NCBI GenBank assembly: GCA_044359885.1
Contig: JBIKLI010000222.1
Location: forward strand, 1-7,430
Length of the DNA: 7,430 bases
DNA from: CAIOSQ01 sp044359885
Lineage (GTDB): Bacteria > Pseudomonadota > Alphaproteobacteria > CACIAM-22H2
Reading direction: 5' to 3'
The notes under the pieces are model-generated. The model saw only the letters and a program-made list of their open reading frames with translations, did no database searches and was not told the origin of the DNA. The translations under genes and the position numbers were made by a program. Below are positions 1 to 5,310 of this stretch, one piece after another. The stretch's first letter is position 1; every line of letters begins with the position of its first letter.

Positions 1-65
1 GCGACGGTCAGCCCCTCGCGCGCCGCGACATTGTCACGCCGCTGCGGATCGGACATCGCGCTCAC
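1..65 (-). CDS. ABC transporter permease, DppC/OppC type (N-terminus only)
   Basis: Only the first codons are visible; the gene continues past the left edge. The preferred start is a GTG at 63-65, which overlaps the TGA of the upstream permease in the classic GTGA arrangement and has a GAGG about 8 bases upstream. An in-frame ATG at 54-56 is the alternative start and gives a peptide beginning MSDPQRRDNVAAREG. The short hydrophilic, charged stretch fits the cytoplasmic N-terminus of a DppC/OppC-type permease. The assignment rests mainly on operon position, because solute-binding protein, DppB-type permease and DppC-type permease is the standard order of these importers. Nothing of the conserved permease domain is inside the window, so the identity is inferred from context. 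Confidence 0.6.
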   Translation of the reverse strand, partial: MSAMSDPQRRDNVAAREGLTV

Positions 66-1033
66 GACCTGATCCTCGGATCGAGGATCCCATAAAGGAT
101 GTCTGTCAGCAGGTTGAACGACAGGGCGATGACGGCCGTGACCATGAGCCACGCCATGAGCGGGTAGACGTCGCGGGTGCTCAAGGCAGTGAAGAAATAG
201 AGCCCCATTCCGGGCATCGAGAAGATCGTCTCGATGATGATAGCCCCCGCGAATACCTGTCCGAGACTGACGCCGACGACCGTCGCGAGCGGCAGCGACG
301 CGTTACGGAGGGCATGGCGCAGCAGCACCGTGTGCTCGGCCATTCCCTTCGCGCGCGCCGTCCGGATGTAGTCGGAATTCACGACTTCGAGCATCGAGGC
401 GCGGACATAACGATAGAAGGTGGCGATCGAGTTGATCGAAAGAGCCATTATGGGGAGAATCAGATGCTGCACGCGATCGACGAAGAAGCTCCAGCCGCCG
501 CTGACATCGACATCCGAAAGACCCGAAATATAGACATATCGAACGCCCGTCGCTTGATACAGGTTGACGGCCAGAACCTGCAGGATCAGCGCAAACCAGA
601 AGATCGGGATCGAGTAGCCGATGAAGCTGCCGATCGTCGTCAGATAGTCGAACACCGAGTACTGGAACCGCCCGGCGACCACCCCCGCTGCGACCGCGAC
701 GATGATCGCCAGGAGCTTCGCCGGCAGCACGAGCTGGATCGTGTTGACGAAGGCGCGGCTGAGTTCCGGCCAGATGGGCCGGTCATGCTTCAAATCGGTG
801 CCGAACCGATCGAACAACATGTCCGAGAGCCAGTAGCCGTACTGCACGAGCAGGGGATCGTCCAGATGCTTGCGGTCGATCAGACGCTGCAGGCTCTCCG
901 GGCTGATGTTGCTGTCGTTCCGCAGTTCTCCCAGAGGGTCGCCGATCGCCGAGATCCCGAAGAAGATCACCAGGGTCGCCGCTGCGACGACGAAGAGACT
1001 GAAGAAGACGCGATCGGCGATCAGGCGCAGCAC
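62..1033 (-). CDS. ABC transporter permease, DppB/OppB type
   Basis: Inner-membrane permease of a peptide/nickel/opine-type ABC importer, 323 residues, the usual length for the family. It has an N-terminal membrane segment (about residues 9-30), a periplasmic loop, and further membrane segments near 100-120, 132-157, 189-207, 247-270 and 291-312. The ATPase-coupling loop (EAA-like) lies at about 221-250, with TARAKG followed by HALRNASLP. The protein ends in DPRIRS, the typical C-terminal signature of DppB/OppB proteins. The start is a GTG at 1031-1033, preceded by AGGTGG with 7 bases of spacing; the nearby ATG at 1036-1038 is out of frame. It follows the binding-protein gene after a 69-base gap holding a strong hairpin, and its stop overlaps the next permease start. 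It should pair with the DppC-type subunit to form the channel. The substrate cannot be read from the sequence; peptides, opines or sugar-acid-like compounds are all possible. Confidence 0.93.
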   Translation of the reverse strand: MLRLIADRVFFSLFVVAAATLVIFFGISAIGDPLGELRNDSNISPESLQRLIDRKHLDDPLLVQYGYWLSDMLFDRFGTDLKHDRPIWPELSRAFVNTIQLVLPAKLLAIIVAVAAGVVAGRFQYSVFDYLTTIGSFIGYSIPIFWFALILQVLAVNLYQATGVRYVYISGLSDVDVSGGWSFFVDRVQHLILPIMALSINSIATFYRYVRASMLEVVNSDYIRTARAKGMAEHTVLLRHALRNASLPLATVVGVSLGQVFAGAIIIETIFSMPGMGLYFFTALSTRDVYPLMAWLMVTAVIALSFNLLTDILYGILDPRIRS

Positions 1034-1054
1034 GACATGGCCACCTGATCGAAA

Positions 1055-1098
1055 CTCTGCCCGATCCGGTGGCCGCGAATGCGGCCACCGGGGCAGAG
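1055..1098 (-). promoter_or_regulatory. Strong intergenic hairpin between binding-protein and permease genes
   Basis: A perfect 11-base inverted repeat (CCGGTGGCCGC at 1066-1076, GCGGCCACCGG at 1081-1091) encloses a GAAT loop. It is extended by a second perfect 7-base pairing (CTCTGCC at 1055-1061, GGCAGAG at 1092-1098), separated on one side by a 4-base bulge. In the minus-strand transcript it lies 4 bases after the binding-protein stop and is followed only by TTTCG, so it is not a classical terminator. In many binding-protein-dependent transport operons, a stem here protects the upstream message and lets only part of transcription continue. This gives an excess of binding protein over permease. 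That role is inferred here from position and structure. Confidence 0.75.
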
Positions 1099-1102
1099 CT
1101 TG

Positions 1103-2758
1103 TCACCGCACGAGATGCAACTCATGTGCGTTCCAGTTCCAGTACCATCCGCCCGGACCGACGCCGTTGTCCGTATTCGGGCTGACATTGACCCCACCGA
1201 CCTTGGCCGCATTGTAGACGACCATTCGCGGCAGGCCGAAGACGGGGAACAGCGGCAGGTCACGCGCAAGGATCGCGTCCATCTCGTTGAGAAGCGCCGC
1301 TCGTGCAGGAACGTCTGCCGTCACCGTGATCCTGTCCATGAGTTGGTCGAGATCCCGATTGCAATATCCCGAGGCATTCAGCGTTCCGTCACAGCGCATG
1401 AACGGACCCAGGGCGATCGGATCCTCGAAGAGGCCTCCCTGGTTGAAGAGGTCGTAATCACCCTTGGGGCCACGGGTTCCGAACTGGACAGCCGCCTGGG
1501 AGAAGTCGGCGCGGACCCGGATGCCGATCTGCGACAAGAACGCCTGGACGATCTCGAAGGTCAACTGCCGGCGCTCGTTGCCCGCCGTCGAGACGTAGCG
1601 GAAGTCCAGACGCGCCCCGCCACACACGAACACCTGATCTGAGCCACGACGACAGCCGTTGTCTTCGAGCAGCTTGATCGCGGCCCGAGGATTGTATGCG
1701 AGCGCGCCATATTTCGGCTGGAAGTACGGGCTTCCCGGCGCGAACACCCAGCTCTGCGGCGGCGTCGCGTTGGGATCGACCGGCTTCATCAACTGCTGAA
1801 CGATCGCCTCGCGGTCGATGCCCATGACGATCGCCTGGCGGACATACTGCTTGTCCAGACCCGGTGTCTTGAGATTGAAGCGCAGGAATTCGCTGAGCAG
1901 GCCGGTCTTGGCGTCGATCTTGATGTTGGGCATGTTCCGGACGGAGGAAATGATCTCCGGCTGGGGCTGCGGATCCGACGCATCGATTTCGCCGGACCGG
2001 AGGAGTTGCAGGAGCGTATTCGTTTCCGGAACGAAACGCAGCACCACGCGATCAAGCTTCGTGCCGCCAGCCCAGAAATGCGGATTCTTCTGGAAGACGA
2101 TCTGCTGTCCCTTCGTCCAGGGCCCCATCTTGAAGGCACCGTTCGACACAGGAACCGTGTCCTTCCACGCCGTATCCCAATCCTTCCCTTCCAGGTCGTG
2201 CTTCGGCAGCAGCACGTGGAACATCAGCTTGTAGGTCGGGACCGACGCGCTGAAATTGAACTTGATGACCTTGGGCCCGAGGATCTCGAACCCGGTCACG
2301 AGGTCGTAGGGGCGGCGATTCGCGATCGTCCATTTCTGATCGACGATCGTCCGGTAGGTGAACGCGTAGTCCTCAGCCGTGATCGGCGTACCGTCATTCC
2401 ATTTCGCGTCGTCACGGATCGTGTAGGTGACCGAGAACGGATTTGAGCCGACTTCGGCCTCCTTGGCGATGATGAAGGGTACCGGACCACCGGTCGGCGG
2501 GAACTTGTAGGTGCCCGCATGGATGAGACCGCCAACCGCGGCAACGGCGCCGCTCTGGCCGCTCGGATGGAACATGTTGAACGTCCCGGGTTCCTGCTCG
2601 TGCGCGAACACCACGGTTCCGCCCTCGCGCGGCGCCTGCGCGAGCGCCGGACCGGTGCAAACCGACACCGACAGAAATGCGGCGAACACCGCAGCGACCG
2701 CGCCACCTCGCGATCGCGTTCCGCGTGCCTCTTCCTTCATCGACATACGACCATACAT
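1103..2758 (-). CDS. Periplasmic solute-binding protein, family 5 (DppA/OppA type)
   Basis: Periplasmic receptor of the importer, 551 residues, normal for SBP_bac_5 proteins. The start at 2758 (MYGRMSMK) is chosen because a GGGGGAG ribosome-binding site lies 6 bases upstream; an in-frame ATG at 2851 has no such site. A signal peptide has basic residues up to about 17, a hydrophobic core at about 20-34 and a likely cleavage PALA|QA after residue 40. There is no lipobox at Cys34, so it is probably soluble. Family signatures include KWNDGTPITAEDYAFTYRTI (about 119-138), SNGAFKMGPW (205-214), KNPHFW (224-229) and GEIDA (257-261). The C-terminal part is rich in Trp and Gly (GGWYWNWNAHELH). It is the first gene of the operon, with its own promoter and palindromic operator upstream. 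The ligand is not identifiable by eye. Confidence 0.93.
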   Translation of the reverse strand: MYGRMSMKEEARGTRSRGGAVAAVFAAFLSVSVCTGPALAQAPREGGTVVFAHEQEPGTFNMFHPSGQSGAVAAVGGLIHAGTYKFPPTGGPVPFIIAKEAEVGSNPFSVTYTIRDDAKWNDGTPITAEDYAFTYRTIVDQKWTIANRRPYDLVTGFEILGPKVIKFNFSASVPTYKLMFHVLLPKHDLEGKDWDTAWKDTVPVSNGAFKMGPWTKGQQIVFQKNPHFWAGGTKLDRVVLRFVPETNTLLQLLRSGEIDASDPQPQPEIISSVRNMPNIKIDAKTGLLSEFLRFNLKTPGLDKQYVRQAIVMGIDREAIVQQLMKPVDPNATPPQSWVFAPGSPYFQPKYGALAYNPRAAIKLLEDNGCRRGSDQVFVCGGARLDFRYVSTAGNERRQLTFEIVQAFLSQIGIRVRADFSQAAVQFGTRGPKGDYDLFNQGGLFEDPIALGPFMRCDGTLNASGYCNRDLDQLMDRITVTADVPARAALLNEMDAILARDLPLFPVFGLPRMVVYNAAKVGGVNVSPNTDNGVGPGGWYWNWNAHELHLVR

Positions 2759-2851
2759 AGGCTTCTCCCCCCTTTGGAAGATTGGAGCGCGGTCGTCACT
2801 CTGGGTTTGGCCGCGCCCGGGACCGGCCAGGCCCTGTCCGGCGCCCAGCAT

Positions 2852-2869
2852 TGTTCCATATCTGGAACA
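2852..2869. promoter_or_regulatory. Palindromic operator, TGTTCCA-N4-TGGAACA
   Basis: TGTTCCATATCTGGAACA has perfect 7-base arms around TATC. A further TGTTC at 2872-2876 pairs with the right arm (GAACA-CT-TGTTC), so there are three alternating half-sites. It lies immediately downstream of the predicted -10 of the binding-protein operon and would cover the transcription start, an ideal repressor position. Sites of the TGTTCC...GGAACA kind are typical of IclR-family regulators that control catabolic transport operons in proteobacteria. The regulator family is inferred, and no regulator gene lies in the window. Confidence 0.6.
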
Positions 2870-2882
2870 CTTGTTCTATTTG

Positions 2883-2911
2883 ACGTTAGACGGCGTACCT
2901 ATGGCTGTCAA
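2883..2911 (-). promoter_or_regulatory. Putative sigma-70 promoter of the importer operon
   Basis: On the minus strand a perfect TTGACA (2906-2911) is followed after 17 bases by TAACGT (2883-2888), a weak -10 matching 3 of 6 consensus positions. Transcription would start near 2876, inside the half-site cluster, leaving a leader of about 118 bases before the binding-protein start. The perfect -35, ideal spacing and adjoining operator support each other. The weak -10 keeps confidence modest. Confidence 0.45.
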
Positions 2912-3002
2912 CATGCGACCGACGGACACGCTCCCGCGGACGTGCGGAATTGAACGTGTCGACCACATCCGCGTCCATCGGGGCCGAACCCAACCGGCAG
3001 GT

Positions 3003-3022
3003 CCTTGGCGCAAGGCTCCTTG
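3003..3022. repeat. CCTTG-GCG-CAAGG-CT-CCTTG alternating repeat
   Basis: Three 5-base half-sites alternate in orientation: CCTTG (3003-3007), CAAGG (3011-3015) and CCTTG (3018-3022). They allow two mutually exclusive stems, or a tandem dimer-binding site. The layout resembles the TGTTC/GAACA cluster at 2852-2876 but the sequence is unrelated. It lies about 115 bases upstream of the dehydrogenase start and could be an operator or chance. Confidence 0.25.
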
Positions 3023-3135
3023 ACTTCCGCCGTCGATGGATCGCCTGATCGTTGGCGGCCAGCGTGGGCGTCCCGCCCGCGCGGCGGTCGTCGGCCCCCT
3101 GCCCGCGACCGTCAACGCAACAGAGGAACGTCCAG

Positions 3136-3948
3136 ATGACGCGAACCGTCGTGATCACCGGCGCGGCCGGCAATATCGGAACCAAGCTTGCGCGCCATTT
3201 CGGTGGGCTTGGCTGGCGCCTGCGGCTGCTGGATGCGGTGCCCGGAGACGGCATCGAGGTGGCCGATCTGTCTGCATGGGACCCGCGCTGGGTTTCGCGT
3301 TTCGCCGACGCCGACGCGATCATCCTTCTCGCCGGCGATCCCAGTCCGGCCGCAGGCTGGAATTCGATCGTGCGGCTCAATCTCGATCTCGTGATGAATG
3401 TCTACGAGGCGGCGGTCGCGCAGCGGGCAAAGCGGGTGATCTTCGCCAGCTCGAACTGGACGATGGCGGGGCACCGCTTCGCCGATGGCGCGCTCACCAC
3501 CGAGCGAGAGCCCTATCCGGTCAACGCCTATGGCATGTCGAAGCTGGTGGGCGAGCGGATCGGACGTTCCTATGCCGAGAGGCACGGGGTCTCGTCGATC
3601 AATTTCCGCATCGGCTGGATCCAGCGCGCCGAGAACCAGCCGGGTTCTCACATGGACTGGGCCGATTGGGGACAGGGCATGTGGCTGTCCAACCGCGACA
3701 TGGCGCAGGGCTTCGAAAAGGCGGTGATCGCCCCGGCCGATCTGCACTTCGCCGTCCTCAATCTGATGTCGGCAAATCCAGGCATGCGCTGGGACATCGA
3801 GGCGACGCGCCGCGCGATCGGCTACGTCCCGCAGGATGGCGCCGAGCCTCAGGTCACGCCGGCGCAGGCCCAGGGCCGCGCGATGACGCGCAGCACCCGC
3901 GCCATGATCGAGGCCGCGGAGCGCTGGATGAACGACACGCGCTGGTGA
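3136..3948 (+). CDS. NAD-dependent epimerase/dehydrogenase (extended SDR, uronate-dehydrogenase-like)
   Basis: Soluble cytoplasmic oxidoreductase of 270 residues. It opens with the Rossmann motif GAAGNIG (9-15). Asp33 at the end of the second strand favours NAD over NADP. The active-site set is the SSN region (105-107) and Tyr132-x3-Lys136 in YGMSK. The segment VIFASSNWTM (101-110) closely recalls uronate dehydrogenases, which oxidise hexuronic acids to aldarolactones. The substrate-binding half is different enough that an epimerase or another sugar-type dehydrogenase is possible. The start ATG at 3136 has AGAGGAA seven bases upstream; an ATG at 3052 in the same frame lacks such a site and would add an atypical N-terminus. 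It is divergent from the importer operon, so it may act on the imported compound. It ends next to the pseudogene scar. Confidence 0.85.
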   Translation: MTRTVVITGAAGNIGTKLARHFGGLGWRLRLLDAVPGDGIEVADLSAWDPRWVSRFADADAIILLAGDPSPAAGWNSIVRLNLDLVMNVYEAAVAQRAKRVIFASSNWTMAGHRFADGALTTEREPYPVNAYGMSKLVGERIGRSYAERHGVSSINFRIGWIQRAENQPGSHMDWADWGQGMWLSNRDMAQGFEKAVIAPADLHFAVLNLMSANPGMRWDIEATRRAIGYVPQDGAEPQVTPAQAQGRAMTRSTRAMIEAAERWMNDTRW

Positions 3949-3954
3949 CCGCGC

Positions 3955-3977
3955 CCCTGGCGCGCCGCCGCGCCGGG
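3955..3977 (+). terminator. GC-rich hairpin after the dehydrogenase gene
   Basis: Seven bases after the TGA, CCC-T-GGCGCG (3955-3964) can pair with CGCGCC-GGG (3969-3977) around a CCGC loop. This gives nine base pairs with one bulged T. No U-run follows, so it is at best a 3'-end stabiliser or a Rho-assisted end. In GC-rich DNA such stems are common by chance. Confidence 0.3.
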
Positions 3978-3984
3978 CGGATGC

Positions 3985-4980
3985 AGTTGCCCGGCCAGGA
4001 CTCTTTGGCCTCTATGTACGGGGTCGGATGCATGCGGAAGCCCTTCATCCGCCGGTCGCAGAGGGTGAACACGGAGCGAAACAGCGGCGGTGGACTCGGC
4101 GATGTCCAGAACCTGGCCGAGTGTGGCGTTGGAGAATCAGGATTCGTTTCGGGGCACGCCGCTGCGATAGGCGAGCGCGAGGCGCATCACGCCAAGCGGC
4201 CGAAGAGACCAGTCGCCGACCGCGAAGGGTGCCGGGTTCCAGACCGTGTTGCACTCGGGCGACGGCAGACCGTCGAGCTTCGCCCGTATTCCGGCCTCGG
4301 CCCATTGCTGCACCAGGACCTGTGCCGCGTCCTTCGTCCGGTTGCTGGAGACGGTCAGCGGCGTCTCGATGTCGAGCCCGTTCGGATCGCCGTCCTCGGC
4401 CAGCAGGCGCCGCGCCCGCGTCACGTCCTGCCGGAACGGCGGCATCGGCGCGTATTCCGGATGCGTCGGCGAGACATGGCGATGCTCGGCGCGGTAGCCA
4501 ATCTCGCCGAAGGTGATCTCGGCCACCTTGTCGTTGTCGGCCGCATGGCGCATCGCACGCATGACGCGGATGTCGTCGGCGGGCTTCACCGGATGGATGC
4601 GAGCATGGACCATGGCGCCGGTCCTGGCCACGTAGAAGTCGAGACTGGGAATCCGCTTCAGGACCGCCAGATTCTGCGGTCCGGTCGAAAGGATCGAGTG
4701 GATCCGGCGCGAGGCCATCGCCGCGATCTCGAAGCCGGGGTCGTTGCCCAGATCGACGAACACGACCTCGTCGAGATGAGGACCCTGGGCCCGATCGTCG
4801 CGCCGGGCCCGAAGCACCGCGCGCTTGCCGATCTCGTACTCGGCGAGATCGAAGGGACCGGTGCCGTTCATGCCGGTCCCGAACCGGCCGTTCTCTCCGG
4901 GATCTGTGATCGTGAGCGGGCAATGAATGAAATGCTCGGGCACGGCCAGCTCGGGCGATTTGAGGTTCAGGCGCACGATG
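3985..4980 (-). pseudogene. Decayed solute-binding protein gene (SBP family 5), truncated and frameshifted
   Basis: Remnant of a second DppA/OppA-type binding protein, clearly different from the one at 1103-2758. The surviving reading starts mid-protein at VRLNLKSPELAVPE (about 4979), runs through NGRFGTGMNGTGPFDLAEYE, then RIHPVKPADDIRVMRAMRHAADN and HVSPTHPEYAPMPPF, to RSGVPRNES. There it meets a TGA at 4137-4139. Beyond the stop the same frame still reads family sequence (FSNATLGQVLDIAEST). Near 4080-4090 the homology moves to another frame, which gives SVFTLCDRRMKGFRMHPTPY and then IEAKESW, the usual C-terminal end of these proteins. About 30-40 residues between the two blocks are absent. 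The first 150 or so residues, including the signal peptide, are missing. Expected aromatic positions are also altered (RARRDDRAQG where family members usually have Tyr-Trp after the Asp). The exact left end is uncertain, because the natural stop is not evident. Confidence 0.85.
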
Positions 4981-5247
4981 TGGATCGTCCTGGGACATGC
5001 GCTGTGCAACGCCCTGATCCCGTCCTTCACGGTGATCATGCTCCAGATCGACTGGCTCGTCGGCAGCGTGGTCGTGGTCGAGTCCTTCCTCGCCTCCAAG
5101 GGGTTCGGTTCGCCGATCCTGGAGGCCTCGCTGGCCAACGACATTTTCCTGCTCCAGGCCTGCACGGCGATCTGCGTCCTCATCGCCGCCGAAACCCAGA
5201 CGCTCGTGGATATCGGCTGCGGGCTGCACAACCCGCGCATCCGTATC
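4981..5247 (+). pseudogene. 3' fragment of a DppB/OppB-type permease gene
   Basis: The frame reads WIVLGHALCNALIPSFTVIM, then about two membrane segments, and closes with the family C-terminal signature NPRIR at 5230-5244. It aligns by eye with residues 237 to the end of the intact permease at 62-1033 (LRHALRNASLP ... DPRIRS). The N-terminal two-thirds are missing: the preceding sequence is the inverted binding-protein remnant. Conserved positions look decayed, for example HALCNALIP instead of HALRNALIP, and a Cys where family members usually have Tyr in the DLGYxLLNPRIR segment. No stop codon follows NPRIR, and the frame runs on without interruption into the GGT-like gene at 5311. The fragment alone cannot form a working permease. 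Confidence 0.85.
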
Positions 5248-5310
5248 GCGCCGCCATGTCTGCCACGTCCCGCCCGCGGAGCTCGCGGCGGCGCAAGCGA
5301 GGAGCACGCC

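Larger units (their letters stand above)
2759..3135. other. Divergent intergenic region: leader, operator and promoter
   Basis: This stretch of about 377 bases separates the minus-strand importer operon from the plus-strand dehydrogenase gene. From left to right it holds the purine-rich ribosome-binding site of the binding-protein gene (about 2765-2773), an untranslated leader, a palindromic operator (2852-2869) with an extra half-site, and a plausible minus-strand promoter (2883-2911). It also holds a CCTTG/CAAGG repeat cluster (3003-3022) and the AGAGGAA ribosome-binding site of the dehydrogenase (3122-3128). I saw no convincing plus-strand promoter for the dehydrogenase and no additional small gene. 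Confidence 0.7.

Noticed and set aside
314..1048. A 244-codon plus-strand open frame antisense to the permease
   Set aside because: The sequence is highly charged (Arg, Asp, Glu, Gln), which is what antisense of a hydrophobic membrane protein produces. The minus-strand permease is unmistakable.
1055..1098. Rho-independent terminator ending transcription after the binding-protein gene
   Set aside because: The stem is followed by only three U residues, and the permease lacks another visible promoter. A processing or attenuation structure fits better than a full terminator.
2759..2851. N-terminal extension of the binding protein from ATG 2851
   Set aside because: It would put a Gly/Pro-rich segment before the signal peptide and start beside the operator without a ribosome-binding site. 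ATG 2758 has a strong one.
3052..3135. Upstream ATG start for the dehydrogenase
   Set aside because: The Rossmann fold begins directly at MTRTVVITGAAG, and AGAGGAA is well spaced for the ATG at 3136.
4970..4995. A mobile element at the inversion junction
   Set aside because: I found no terminal inverted repeats, target duplications or transposase fragments here; the two gene fragments simply abut.
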